Below are positions 1 through 10,996 of a stretch of 64,000 nucleotides of DNA, one piece after another; position 1 is the stretch's first letter, and each line of letters starts with the position of its first letter. The notes below the pieces were generated by a model. It ran no database searches. It was not told the origin of the DNA and saw only the letters and a program-made list of their open reading frames with translations. The stretch is from Nectonema munidae (taxonomy: Eukaryota > Nematomorpha > Nectonematoida > Nectonematidae): contig JAUIRK010000889.1 in the NCBI GenBank assembly GCA_030549495.1, positions 622,501-686,500 of the forward strand, given 5' to 3'. The translations under genes and the position numbers were made by a program.

Positions 1-170
1 TTTCAAAAACTGGCAATTTTTTATGACAATGGAGTACTTGGCTCTAGTTTTGGGGAATTCATAGATTCAAATATGGTTAATAAAATAATAGGAATATACG
101 AAAACGGAGATCAGAAAATTCTACATGAATTTCTGGTCTGCTTTGTAGAAATTGCATTAATCTGCAAAAA
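1..170 (-). mobile_element. hAT (ZBED5-like) transposase scrap
   Basis: On the minus strand this matches part of the hAT copy at about 57650-57820, including the run corresponding to TCAGAAAATTCTACATG. The short encoded stretch IFESMNSPKLE resembles the ADIFEKLNxLNLxLQG segment of ZBED5-like transposases, which lies after the conserved HTEVRWLS motif. The match fades after about base 170 and the other side is cut by the window edge. It belongs to the family of the X copies at 24-27, 30-34 and 56-59 kb, not to the hAT next to it. Confidence 0.6.
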
Positions 171-369
171 AAATTTCGCAGCCTGTTTCGAAATTTTTAT
201 TAAAATTACAAATTTTGAAAGATTTAATCAATTTATTAAATTAAAATATAAAATTTTATGTCAATTGCTTATTCCAATAATAAAAATTGAAGTCAGAAAG
301 TATAATAAAATAATTTATTTATCAATGAGAAGGATGAGCTTGGTGTTGACGCATAAGGAAATTAATATC

Positions 370-1840
370 TGATTGAATCTCACTCAAAAAAGTTTCAAAT
401 AATCACGTTCAGTAATCCGTGCCTGTTTCTTTGCTTTGAAAGAAGGAATGCAACAGAATAAAAGCCACGTTCGAGTAAGCATGATGTTGGAAAAGAAATA
501 CACTTTTGCTTTACCTCACAGGGAGGATAAATTTCACGAATTTTTTTCTGTAGCAGTGTACACTTGCATATCACTTTTTAACAAGTTCTTTTGTTTGATC
601 ACTTCAAAAAGAAAATGTTGCAGTTCTTTATTTCTATATTTCTTTTAAACAGTTTCAACTTAGATAAAAAAGTAGAGATAGCTGATTTATAGATTGATTA
701 CTTTCTCTTGTAATAGCAAATTTAATTCATTGAATTTTGTGTATATGTCTGATAAATTAGCAATGTCATGTTTAGTTTTTTTGATTTGATCACAAAAAAA
801 AGGAATTATGATTTTGGAAAAACTCCAGTACTGAATCAAAAAGTAGAAAAAAATGTTTCAAGCAGTTGTCCTTTGAAAGCCATCTAACTTCTGTGTTTAA
901 CAATAAACGTAGAAAATGTTCATCATTATCAGTACAAAGCTTTTGAAACAGCCTAAGTATTGAGGGAAGTGTTTTTATTTTATTTATTGCTTTTATAACA
1001 ATATTCAATTCAAAGCATCATGCAGTCTACCACTTAAATTTTTCGCTACAAAATGTTCCCTATGAAGTACACATTAAATTGTCAGAACATGTGGTATAAT
1101 AATTTTAAGAAAACTGATAAATCCATGTTGACAAATTATCATTGATGGAGGATTTGTTGAACAAGTAAGAATATTGCAATGTGGAATTTTTTTTTGTCAA
1201 AAAAAGTTTTTAAAACATGAAATATTGATTTGCCTTTTTTGTTAGTTTGCAATTGTTTTGCAAATAATAACTCTTGAACTAAACTTTCATCTTTATCGAA
1301 ACGAACATAAGCAAGAAGCAAGGATTCATTACAAGGCAAAATAGATTCGTCCAAGTGCAAGCTAAACTAAGTATTTTTGAGGATATGGCACAATCTTTTT
1401 CAATATTTTCTCCCATTTCATCTATCCTTCTTTAACAGAATAATCACTGAGGGGGATTCATTTTATCAGGTGTATTGTGTAAAACGGTTTGAATTAACTG
1501 CTTGCATAATAAGTTGTTCTCCAATTGTGTGAAGTTTATCAGATATAGAAATCATCAAAGATATCTTGTTCAAAGCTTTCAAACCATTTGTTCTTTGTTG
1601 TGAAGTGTCAACAAGCATATTTACAAAGTTCTTCATTTTCTGGAGCTTTTCTTGAAGTGATTGGAAATAAACTAAATCTTTGTTTGATTTATTGGTATTA
1701 ACTTTTGTAAAATTAACTAAAAGCTGAGAAAATTTCATAGCTTCGTTTGTAAAAACCCTTTTACATAGGTTGATATTGAGTATGGGGTGCTAAAGCAAAC
1801 CCATATTTCAAGTATTCTGAACTATGCTGTCTATATTTTT
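370..1840 (-). mobile_element. hAT transposon, ZBED5-like transposase remnant
   Basis: Read from right to left on the minus strand, the conserved blocks of a ZBED5-like hAT transposase occur in the expected order. They are ISDKLHTIGEQLI near 1500-1560 (compare AKAGKPHTIAE), VKRRIDEMGENIE near 1400-1430, an LDES catalytic-region motif near 1340-1360, LNTEVRWLSKDNCL near 860-900 (family HTEVRWLSRGKVL), and FPTSCLLERGF with LLSKQRNR near 430-500, which is the C-terminal hAT dimerisation region. The frame is broken several times and no start or BED finger was found. No terminal inverted repeats were recognised, so the ends are approximate. This is an inactive, fairly old DNA transposon, more diverged than the X family. 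Confidence 0.8.
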
Positions 1841-2400
1841 CCTTTGTTTGGTTAATTGTACTCATTTGAGTCAAATTAGTAATAATTTGCATCTGAAAAA
1901 AATATAATTTTTACTTTTACAACACACCTTATAAAAACTTGAGCACAATTTCACTGCACTCATATAAAGACATTAAATTTAAATTATTGTATTGAAATAA
2001 TAGTAAGTTAGTTTCTCAATATTTCTTAACTATTTAAGTTTTAAATTGAACAGTTTAAAAAAAGTGTTGCAAAGGGTAAGTGTCCAAAACTTAGTAATAA
2101 ATAGATTAAAATTAAATAAAAATGAAACTTACTATTAAATTAATTATAATATTATAAGCTCACTTAAGCCATGGATAAGTAATGAATCAAAGTAATGGTA
2201 ATGTCCTTTACTATTATGGGCATTACTTCTAATTACATTTTACAATCAAACTCTATTGACACATTATTATAAAAAAGCAGATTGAGATAAATCAATGGGT
2301 GATATATCAATTATAGATAGTTATTATTTGAGTGAATACTAGGTTATATATGGAGGATATACATATCTCCGTCCACGATTGTTTCTACCGCTTCCTGGTT
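1841..2400. other. AT-rich stretch, nothing recognised
   Basis: No coding similarity, RNA gene or clear repeat was seen. It probably includes the decayed 5' end of the neighbouring minus-strand hAT. Confidence 0.5.
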
Positions 2401-2541
2401 TAAATATATTTTTCTAATTATATTTTAATTTTAATCATATTGCACTGATTAAAATTATCGACTTTTGATCAAAGAATCATTGACATTTAAAAGGAACACT
2501 ATAGAATTTTTTTCATGATTAAAAATATTTTTAATAAAAAA
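2401..2541 (+). repeat. 141-bp direct repeat, copy 1
   Basis: This matches 3461-3602 in the same orientation, including GATTAAAATTATCGA, TTTGATCAAAGAATCATTGA and AAAAGGAACACT, with scattered differences and small indels. The copies begin about 1.06 kb apart and enclose an unidentified frame and a hAT scrap. They could be terminal repeats of a small element or two copies of a short dispersed repeat. Confidence 0.8.
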
Positions 2542-2805
2542 GCCGAGGCGGTAGCTTCCACTTTGAGAAACCATGATGTAGATCATGCTAGAGCACGGTC
2601 AGTACACACTCCAAGTGAATGTTTTGACATAATAACATATGCTTTAAAAAATTGTCGACCTTTGTATTTCTCTTGTAGTGGTTCTACTACTAAGAGTTTA
2701 GTACAAAAAATTTTCTACCAGGTGCTTGTAATATATTGTACGCGCGATCCATCTTTCATCAAGCTGAAATTCAAAAAAAATGAAAATCATATTTCTAATC
2801 AATAA
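2515..2805 (+). CDS. unrecognised 96-codon open frame
   Basis: The frame starts inside the end of direct repeat copy 1 and leaves it at KKAEAVASTLRNHDVDHARA. The section at 2542-2720 is less AT-rich than its surroundings and has balanced amino-acid composition (for example TPSECFDIITYALKNCRPL), which is why it is listed. No family was recognised. It could be a scrap of a mobile-element protein or a chance frame. The start may be wrong, because the first residues are repeat-derived. Confidence 0.2.
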   Translation: MIKNIFNKKAEAVASTLRNHDVDHARARSVHTPSECFDIITYALKNCRPLYFSCSGSTTKSLVQKIFYQVLVIYCTRDPSFIKLKFKKNENHISNQ

Positions 2806-2819
2806 AACCATCTTTGATT

Positions 2820-2995
2820 AGTCATCAGACATCCCTTCTATTCGCATTCTAGGGATATCTTTTGACAGGAAGATATGTTACAATTTTACAAATTTTGAAC
2901 TTCTTAGCAAATTCAATATGATATCTTAGCCGCAAAGTAATATCAACTGTTCTATCTTGTGGGATTTTCTGACAAATACGAAAAATAAAAGATAT
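2820..2995 (-). mobile_element. hAT (X family) scrap
   Basis: The minus strand encodes QDRTVDITLRLRYHIEFAKK and then KICKIVTYLPVKR. This corresponds to HRTTDITLLQRYHIECVKK and the following KVEAYLSVK of the 30.8-kb copy, and to DNA at about 58255-58400. In the family this region precedes the first catalytic Asp. It lies between the two 141-bp direct repeats. Confidence 0.65.
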
Positions 2996-3460
2996 AGTTA
3001 TAAATTTATTTAATAAAAATTGAAAGAAAGAAGAAAGAAAGAAATTTATTAGCGTACACATGTTTGTTGTTAAATAACAATCAAAATATTTCACAAAATT
3101 GCAAATTATTATAAAAAATAAGTAAAAACAGGTTGTGTAGCTTGGCCCACACAAAGACTAATCAAAGTCGCTACCGGGTGTAACCATTTCATACATAAAA
3201 TCATTTTACAAAATTCTAACATTTATTTTATAAGTTAACTATTTTTATTAAAAATAAAAAACAATTATTATAGGATAGGAGTTTTATTTTTTATTTATTT
3301 TTTTATTTTATTAACTTATTTCATAAGTAGATATATCAATCAATTTGACGCGTGTTGCAAAATGATTGAGCGAATTCGTATATCTACTTTTGGTGTGCGT
3401 GTTAACCACACCCCTTTAAATTACATGATGGAATTAGTTATTATTTTTTGTTTTTTTTTT

Positions 3461-3602
3461 AAATATATTTTTTAAATTATTTTTTAATTTTAATTATATT
3501 GCACCGATTAAAATTATCGATTTTTGATCAAAGAATCATTGACATATTTAAAAGGAACACTAAAATTTTTCTTTATGATTACAAATATTTTTAATAAATA
3601 AG
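3461..3602 (+). repeat. 141-bp direct repeat, copy 2
   Basis: Second copy of the repeat at 2401-2541, ending with the shared ATATTTTTAATAAA(A/T)AAG. Sequence beyond this point differs from that after copy 1. About 40 bp before the repeat is a small inverted repeat (AAGTAGATATA near 3326 and TATATCTACTT near 3381). Confidence 0.8.
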
Positions 3603-6400
3603 TCATTTCTTTTTCTTTTTAATAAGGTTAGGGCTAATTTATGTGGAGTGGACGAAGGAGGGCATAAAGTTTTTATTTCTTTGGTGGTAAATAAAGATCA
3701 ACGAGAAGCGGGGGTAAATCTCCGTTTACCACTTTTATAAGCAGGGTTAAATAAAATGTGAAACTGTTACTTAAGCCTTAGTAAAATTTACTGGTCAAAT
3801 TCATCAAATTGAACAAGCTTCAGAGGGAAAAAGAGTTAAATTTTAAGATTTTTTTTGTAAAGAAAATCGTTAATTTCTTGTGAATTCTCCTTGAAGATTT
3901 ATTATTTGATTTTAACTCTCTCTTCTAAAGCCTTGGTTCTTGAATCATATCCCTATCTATCTGATAATCATTATCATTGTTTTTCTTTTGGCTGTTTATT
4001 TCACATAATTTCAACAAAAGCTTCTTAATTTTGAACGAAATTTGGCGAAATGATTTTCCTATCTTAACGTCCAAAATCTTTGTACTACTCTAAAGGATTT
4101 ACAATCAATACAGACAATTACTGGATTTGATCGAATAAATTTTCTTTATATTCTTGTTTCACTCATTTCTTTTATTGAATTAATCGAACATCATCATATA
4201 ACATTTTTTAGCTTGTTGTAGAGGCAATAATATACAATCCACTAATGAAAATTATTAATCGAATTTCTTTAGACAAAATTATAACTACAATAATTTTACA
4301 AATTATATTAACACACACATATATATATATATTAACTTGATGCAATATATTCTTTTTTCTCATCAAAATTTGAGAGTGTTGACTTTTTTTTCACCATTTA
4401 ATGCGAATGATGTCTGAATACATTAAAAGTTTCTTAGAATAAATTTCCAAGCTTTCTGTACATATTCCTTTATTACAGACAAAAACATTAGAATTTGATT
4501 TTTTAATTATCTTGAATTTAAAAATGCCAAAAAAGTAAATATTTTTTATTATTTTTAATTTGTTTCGGAAACCTGAAGATATTAGAAAAATTCTAAAAGA
4601 TTATTATTTATTTCGGTAAAAGTAACATCTTTAGATTCATATATCATCAGTTGAATATATTTTTTGGATTATCATTTTTTTGTAATTTTGGATTAATGAG
4701 TTAACACAACATGATAATTTTATATTGCAAGGACTATTTAATTTAACAAGCTTTGCATTTCTATTTTGCACAATTTAAGAATATAAATGGATATTGAGGC
4801 TGAAAGTTAACTCTTAATAAATTAGTGTAATGAATGATTATAATTGAAATAACTAGTTCACAAAATCCACCTTTTTCTAAAAACAGTTATATTTTTGTAC
4901 AGCAACAAATTTACAGTAAATCCTTGAAATACTAACTGAAAATATATATTTTTTAAATTCTGTGGATCTCAGAAAAAATGTACTCTATACAAGGCATAAT
5001 TTTACTATCCCTGTTAATTGAAATACTATTTTATTACAGAATTTATTATATTATATTAATAAAATTACTTTTATTAAGTAAAAATTAGTTAATCTTGCAC
5101 TATTGAGTATTCTAGCTTTAAATGTGTATTCTTTCAATGATTCTTGATTCACTGGTTTAATTGTTTATTAAGAACGAACCATGAAAAGATACTACTTCAG
5201 ACATGGCGAGGATTTTTTTAGGACCACTAAGATCGATCATGGGGTTATAAAGATGCAAAACCAAAACTTTTTTTGGATAATTTTTCAGCTAAATTGTTTG
5301 CAAACATGTTATGATGAAAAAAGGCAGAAGGCCATTGAGTGCAATCTAAAATGCTGTATATTTATGCATAGATCGAAATTGAGTAGAAATATCCCATCTT
5401 TAATACTTGTATTTGAAAATATAATCTATAAAGTAAATGAAACATTTCCTGTACAATAAAAAGGCGTATTAGGTGATATTTCAATAGCAGATCTTAAAAA
5501 GGGAATATTTTTTCTTAATTTTGAATCTCAATAATTATAAAAGAAATATACCTGAAGTAGTTTCCATCTGTAGTTCGTCTTCAATAAGCAATCAAGACAG
5601 TGATTATATCATTTCACAAATTTAAAGCTGAATATCAAAAATGTCAAAGAACAAGATAAATTAATAAGATAATAAAACGATAAATTAAGTATTCTATATT
5701 TTATTTTTTAAAGTTTTTTGTACAAGATAATTACATTTTCCTTAATGCTAATATAGTTTTTATAAAAATATAAATTATATTATTTCTTTGAAATAATAAA
5801 TCAAGAAAAGCAAACATTTTATTGAATATTTAGATAAATGAAAAGTGACACACATATGTGAAGCTAATGAAAAAAAAATATGAAATTACTTATTTAAAAC
5901 ATTCCGTGGTAATTGAATCGGTACAAAGATGAAATTGCAAAGGACAAAATATTACAATTTCATAAAAAAAGTTAGAAAAATTGAAAACAAAGGGAGCAAA
6001 TTACCATTAAATACGTAATCAAATTATACTAACAAAAATAGAGTATAATGGATAAAAACAAACAGATTGAACACCAAAATATTTAAAAAGATAATATCAT
6101 TTAACATTCAATACTTAAATCTTAAGAAAGTTTTATGACACCGGTATCTATTAACAAAAAAAACCAAACCTAGATTTCAAATTTGTACTTAGAAAAAAAT
6201 ATGAAAAGAAATTGAAAAATTGTTACATAATTTCTATCTTATCAATAAATAAATAAAACAACTTTCTTCAATAGGGTCTAACTTTTCTTTGAAAAAACAT
6301 ATCATTTTATTTTCTTTTAAAAAATTGTTGAAAGTACTTCAATTATTATATTCCCACTAATTATATATTCATCAGATACGTAGTAAGTTATAATAGTAAT
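3603..6400. other. AT-rich stretch without a recognised gene
   Basis: This is mostly low-complexity A/T sequence with a short CA/TA microsatellite near 4313-4332. A less AT-rich patch at about 3625-3740 reads KVRANLCGVDEGGHKVFISL in one frame before a stop, and a 92-codon frame at 5181-5459 begins with AACCATGAAA. Neither resembles a protein I know and neither has convincing splice sites, so neither is called a gene. Confidence 0.4.
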
Positions 6401-6408
6401 GTGATATA

Positions 6409-7361
6409 CCGTAAATTTCGGTGTATAAGTCAAAAATTTGACACCAAATTTCAAGTCCAAAAATTCACCTTCGACTTATACGGCAATGACGTTTTTTATG
6501 ACATAAATTCTAGTAAATACAGATTCGATAAAACCATGGCAAATCAAAATAATATGACATCACATATGGGTATTTATTTATAAAATAGTAAAATAATAGT
6601 ATTCCTACTCAACATGAGATTGATCAAACACAAAGTCCCATTCCTCACCATTCAAATCGTCATCGTAAAGATCCTCTTCTGGAATAATGTCATGCTCCAC
6701 TGATGATGAAGGAATATCGTCATCCTTCGTACCGTCCATCGCATTAGTAATTGAGGATTTTTTGAATGACTTGACAATGATTTTTGGATCAATAGAGTCT
6801 CAGGATCTTACCCACTAACACACTGTAGGCAAAGATACAGCACGCATATTTCCGGTAGCAGTGTAGGCATCGAATCTTTAAATGGTTTATTTAACGATAC
6901 ATCCAAAGTCCTTTTTTGTAAATTAAAATTTTCTAGCTTGGCGTAGCAAGGTTAGACATACCTGATGAAAAAAACAATTAATTTCTAGACAATAAATCAA
7001 TAAATAATCTAGACAGGAATATGTACCATAAAATGCATAAAACGTGACATTCGTTCTTTTAGTGAAAGCCTTTTTTGTCAAGCAAGCATGCCATGCTTGC
7101 AAAACGAGTGAAGTCAGCGTGAACGTCACGCGAGTGAGGCACAAGATTGAGTCAGCAAAAATGATGCAGTTGATTATTATTAAATACTATTTCATTAGCT
7201 ACTTCTTACCTTTGATGCCGACTGGAATATTCCGACTAAGCAATTTGAACCAGAAAAGGGGGTCGAATTATACGCGAGGTATATCTCAAAATCAAGATTT
7301 TTAGGCTTAACTTATAACCTTGACTTATACGCCACGTCGACTTATATGCCGGAATTTACTG
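6409..7361 (-). mobile_element. pogo-like (POGK-type) element, internally deleted
   Basis: The ends form an imperfect 21-bp inverted repeat (CCGTAAATTTCGGTGTATAAG and, from the right, CAGTAAATTCCGGCATATAAG). TA flanks both sides, as expected for the Tc1/mariner/pogo superfamily. The minus strand keeps pieces of a pogo DDE transposase: LDVSLNKPFKD near 6890-6920, then IVKSFKKSSITNAMDGTKDD and an acidic tail EEDLYDDDLNGEEWDFVFD ending near 6600. In the family LDVSxNKPFKDxLR follows the last catalytic Asp and the SFKKCGISNA block is C-terminal. The N-terminal DNA-binding region and most of the DDE core are missing or unreadable. At 0.95 kb it would depend on a full-length relative. Confidence 0.8.
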
Positions 7362-7363
7362 TA

Positions 7364-7544
7364 CTTTTAATTAAAGTTTTTTAGATTTTATATAGTAAAA
7401 AATAAAATATTATCATATAATATATTTTTATTGTCGGCTTTAATTTATTTTTAATGATAATCTAATTTGCTAATTAGTTATTTTATATTATTATAAAAAT
7501 AATTATAGTTTTTTAAATTTTATAATATATAGTCAATTATTATT
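7364..7544. other. AT-rich flank with a direct-repeat patch
   Basis: The patch around 7438-7487 (containing AATGATAATCTAATT) reappears in the same orientation at about 9900-9950, beyond the LINE. No gene is seen. Confidence 0.4.
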
Positions 7545-7579
7545 GGTACTTATTGGCTATCTCACCCTCGCCATAACAA
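7545..7579 (+). repeat. left arm of inverted repeat around the LINE
   Basis: Reads GGTACTTATTGG, CTATCTCACCC and TCGCCATAACAA in succession. The reverse complement occurs at 9838-9884, expanded there by a run of 16 G. The pair looks like the ends of a small inverted-repeat element that was later split by the LINE. Confidence 0.65.
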
Positions 7580-7626
7580 AATTTTTTTAGTGAATGGTTT
7601 ACTATCAAAATTATTTTTTAGTGTTA

Positions 7627-7652
7627 GTGTTAGTATAGTAAGAATATTGTTA
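7627..7652 (+). repeat. 26-bp direct repeat, left copy (possible target duplication)
   Basis: The 26 bases starting GTGTTAGTATAGTAAGAATA match 9732-9757 with one mismatch. The LINE and a hAT end lie exactly between the two copies, which suggests a target-site duplication. An extra GTGTTA unit precedes this copy. Confidence 0.6.
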
Positions 7653-7689
7653 GTTTTAGAATAAATTCAAAGTCAAAACCTTCCTCAAT

Positions 7690-9482
7690 ATTTTTTCTTT
7701 AAATGCCCTATCACCTTTAATTTCGAAAATAACTCGACATACTAGTAGCTCGCTTATAGATAATATCTTTTTTTCTGATTGCAAGGAAAAAAGCTTTCAA
7801 CTTGTTATATGATATTTCAGATCATATCCCAATTTTAGTCCTTTGGTGTGAAACTTTTTTTTCAAAACTAAGTTTAATGCTGCATCATATGTTAGGGATG
7901 TTAATTCATTTAATTGGCACAATTTACTTGACAATTACATTAATTTCCCAAATCTTTACTTCCATAAACTAAACTCTAAGCTTGTTTACTTTATTAACAT
8001 TAACACATGTTATATTAAGTTTAAAAGAAATTCCAACTTTTATTATAATAACCCAATTAAATAATGGTTGAACAAGGAAATTTTGGATTTAATTAAAGAA
8101 AGAAATAATGTGTATAGGAGGTTAAAGTACTCATATTCTGATGAGCTAAAATTGAAATATAATTTGCTTAGGAATAGTATAAAGTATAAATGTAGAACAC
8201 AAAAAATAACTTTGTACATAATTTATTAATGAATCAAACGAACACAAAAGATATTTGGCGAGAAGTAAAAAATAGATTAAATATTAATAAATCAACAAAC
8301 ATAAATCTGAATTTTGGTGGGGAGTTAATTGAAGATAAACAAACTCTTTGTTCAATTTTCAATGATAAGTTTAGTATGAAGTTACCTTCCTCTCAACCGA
8401 AAAAAAACTCTACCAAATACATAACACAAGTCCACACTAAATTTGAATTTAAAAAATTTTCGTATAGTGATGTTATTCTAGCTGTCAAGGAATGTGATAA
8501 AAGTAATTGTTATGATGTTTATGGGCTTTCTATTTCCCACATCAAGCCTATACTTAATGTTATTTATCCTTTTTTGAGATTGGGATATAATATTTGCTTA
8601 AAGAATTGTATTTTCCCGGACGATTTCAAACCCTGTTTTTAAAAAAGGCGCCAGAGAAGACATTAATAACTATCGCCCGATATCAATTATTCCGGTTCTG
8701 TCTAAAATTTTTGAAAAGCTTCTTAATATTCAATTGCAATCATACTTTAATTCTAATAATCTATTTTATCCTCTTCAGTTCGGTTTTCGTAAGAATCACA
8801 ATACCCAGTCACTACATACACATTATATAGATAACATCTTGAATACTCTTGAGTCCAATGAAGGTATGCTTTCACTGTTCTTGGATTTTAGCAAAGCTTT
8901 TGATAATCTTTCACACCAAATTTTATTTGATAAACTGTCTCACTATGGAGTGCAAAGAAATTCCTTGCTTCTAATCAAATCTTATTTGCTCAATCGTCAG
9001 AATTATGTCACTTTGAATAAATTCAAGTCTAATGTTTCTACCAAATATGGGGGTTCCTCAGGGCTCTATCCTGGGCCCTCTATTATTCCTGATTTTTATA
9101 AATGATATACATGTATCTAATTGCTCGTTGAAGTTTTATTGTTTTGCTGATGATGTGACAATGAACATTCCGGGTTCTATGGCAAATCCACCCAAAAGTA
9201 TGGACTTTTTCAACGATTATCTTGGGCCATTCTTTGAATGGTGTACTCAAAATTGCATGCATATAAATGTATCTAAGTCTAAAGCCATGCTCTTTGGTAG
9301 TATGAATAGAAAAATTCCAACTGAGAATTTCAAGTTCGAAGTTGTGAATATTATAAATTACTTGGTGTCATCATCGACTGCAAATTGAAGTGGAAACAAC
9401 ATATCTCTTATGTCAATTCTATTCTGTGTAGTAATTTAGGCATTCTAAAACACAATAAGTTTTTGTTCCCGACAAAAATCAG
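7690..9482 (+). mobile_element. jockey-superfamily LINE, endonuclease end plus reverse transcriptase
   Basis: The only endonuclease remnant is CYDISDHIPILVLW near 7800-7850, the SDH motif at the C end of APE-type endonucleases. A linker from 8229 leads into the reverse transcriptase in shifting frames: NYRPISIIPVLSKIFEKLL (8668-8725), QFGFRKNHNTQSL, LSLFLDFSKAFDNLSHQIL with the first catalytic Asp (8870-8930), GVPQGSILGPLLFLIFINDI (9046-9105) and FADD, the catalytic pair (9143-9154). The thumb begins with a diverged LLGVIIDCKLKWKQHI but stops near 9482, about 200 residues early. At least three frame breaks separate the blocks. It is truncated at both ends and inactive. The exact clade needs a phylogeny. 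Confidence 0.9.
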
Positions 9483-9732
9483 TGTCCATCAATCATGTCT
9501 AAAAAAAGGAGTAAAACTAGAAAAGCAGTTAAATCTATATTCATAGCATTCATTTATACATATCATATGAGCAAACACATTGAAGTAGTTGGCAAGAGGA
9601 CGCATTCAGTTGGTGTTATACAAATAAAGCCTCAATTTATACATACATGCTGCTCATGCTTATATAAATATCTACCCTAAATCCAAAATAGGAAGTTGGG
9701 GCAGTGGCCCCCTACCACTTGCTACGCCCCTG
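9483..9732 (-). mobile_element. solitary hAT-like terminus
   Basis: Read on the minus strand from 9732 the sequence begins CAGGGGCGTAGCAAGTGG, followed by a short G/C-rich hairpin-like stretch. This is the form of a hAT end and resembles the end at 50363 (CAGAGGCGTAG). No partner end or transposase was found. It abuts the point where the LINE stops and the right 26-bp direct repeat begins. Confidence 0.5.
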
Positions 9733-9757
9733 TGTTAGTATAGTTAGAATATTGTTA
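9732..9757 (+). repeat. 26-bp direct repeat, right copy
   Basis: Partner of 7627-7652 with one mismatch (see that entry). It shares its first base with the end of the hAT-like terminus. Confidence 0.6.
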
Positions 9758-9837
9758 TAATTAAAATTAAATTAAAACTCACTCTATTTTAAATAATTTA
9801 ATTATAATTATTCTTTTGAAATGTAATAAATTTTTAG

Positions 9838-9884
9838 TTGTGTGGCGAGAGGGGGGGGGGGGGGGGAGATAACCAATAAGTACC
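9838..9884 (+). repeat. right arm of inverted repeat, with a G16 run
   Basis: Reverse complement of 7545-7579, interrupted by 16 consecutive G at 9851-9866 where the left arm has only a few bases. The G run therefore appears to have expanded within this arm. Confidence 0.65.
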
Positions 9885-10009
9885 TTTTTTAATATTCTTT
9901 CCTTTAATTTAATTCTAATGATAATCTAATTCAATTCTTTATTTTATTTTAAAATAAGTAAAAGTGATTTTATCTAGTAAGTAATCATATCTTTGACCTT
10001 TACTTCTAT

Positions 10010-10250
10010 TAATGATCTTTTTGGGGAATATCAATGATTATTTGGGATACCAATGATCTTTACGGTGGTACCAATGATCTTTGCAAGGGTACAAATGATC
10101 TTTCCGGGAATACCAATGATCTTTACGGGCAGTACCACTGATATTTACGCGGGTAGCTTTGTTCTTTACCAATGTACCAATGATCTTTCCGAGAGGATCA
10201 ATAATCTTTACGAGGGGTAACATTGATCTTTGTGGCTACCAATCTTGGTT
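10010..10250 (+). repeat. minisatellite with CAATGATCTTT core, block 1
   Basis: About nine diverged units of roughly 22-30 bp centre on GGTACCAATGATCTTTACGGG. Read on the opposite strand the units encode runs of KDHWYP, which is a by-product of the repeat, not a gene. A second block lies at 10525-10755. Confidence 0.85.
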
Positions 10251-10524
10251 TGTGGAGCCAGGAATTTTTTTTCGTCCCTGGCTTCGGAGCCGTGTTTTTT
10301 TCCTTTGGTTACAGCTCCGGCTCCTTATAAAGTCACACTCAACTAAAAAAATTGCCATAATTATATGCTTAATATAATTTTGCCCCTTTTTTCTTCGAAA
10401 ATTTCGCCCTATGGACAACTCGCCCCATAGGATTTTTGTTTTTGAATAATATACAAATACTCATGTTTTACTTATATTTTTAAAGAACACTGAAGTAATG
10501 AAAACACACAATATAAGATATTTG
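10251..10524. other. spacer between minisatellite blocks
   Basis: This holds a small G/C-rich inverted motif (GGAGCCAGG near 10255, CCTGGCTTCGGAGCC near 10278, CTCCGGCTCC near 10314) in otherwise A/T-rich sequence. It looks like part of the same dispersed repeat as the minisatellite blocks. No gene. Confidence 0.5.
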
Positions 10525-10755
10525 AAGGGTGCCAATGATTTTTAGGGTGGTACCAATGATCTTTACGTGTTCCTTGAGGAAATCTATAATCTCGGTACCA
10601 ATGATGTTTGAGGGGACCTAAAATCACAGTACCAATGATCTTTCACAGGAGCTAGAATCACGGGGGTACATATGATTTAACTTGACCTAGAATCGCGGCA
10701 GTACCAATGATCTTTAACAGGACCTAGATTAAATGTACCAATGATCGTTTACAGG
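10525..10755 (+). repeat. minisatellite with CAATGATCTTT core, block 2
   Basis: Further units of TACCAATGATCTTT separated by variable G- or C-rich links, later units carrying ACCTAGAATC. The links are longer than in block 1. Confidence 0.8.
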
Positions 10756-10780
10756 ACCTAGAATCAGAAGGACCTAGAAT

Positions 10781-10801
10781 CTAATGTCTTGAGCGAAGCA
10801 A
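10781..10801 (+). repeat. GCGAAGC hairpin, copy 1
   Basis: GTCTTGAGCGAAGCAAGAGA followed by C folds as TCTTG/CAAGA around AGCGAAG. The copy at 36346-36366 has TCTCG/CGAGA instead, a paired change. Both follow CCTAGAATC-type sequence. The core GCGAAGC is a known, unusually stable DNA mini-hairpin. Confidence 0.6.
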
Positions 10802-10841
10802 GAGACTAACAGCCTTATCCTAGTTTGAAATAATAATTTTA

Positions 10842-10996
10842 AGGACGTAATTATAAAGACGACAAAAATTTATTCATGTCTTCTTTTCTTCAAGTGGTGG
10901 TTGAACGATTTACACTTGATATTGGTTCAAAAGGCTCAGTAGAGTCAAAATATCCTGTTGAATAAAGGTTTTCGTCCTTATAATTACGTCTTTATT
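10842..10996. mobile_element. small palindromic MITE-like element
   Basis: The left end (AAGGACGTAATTATAAAGAC, then GACAAAAATTTATT) is an imperfect reverse complement of the right end near 10962-10996. The arms are about 34 bp and the whole is about 155 bp with no coding capacity. The superfamily is unknown and the target duplication uncertain. A related ACAGCCTTA...TTTAAGGA segment occurs at 19165-19200. Confidence 0.65.

Noticed and set aside
2401-3602. Small LTR element
   Set aside because: The paired direct repeats alone are not enough. No TG/CA ends, primer site or retroelement protein was seen between them.
5181-5459. 92-codon gene with a reasonable start context
   Set aside because: No recognised motif, Lys/Asn/Ile-rich composition, and no splice or promoter signals nearby.
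10038-10223. Open frame encoding repeated KDHWYP
   Set aside because: It is a by-product of the CAATGATCTTT minisatellite whose units happen to keep one frame. The units vary in length.
10010-10755. CRISPR array
   Set aside because: Units are diverged and irregularly spaced without unique constant-length spacers, and the DNA is eukaryotic.
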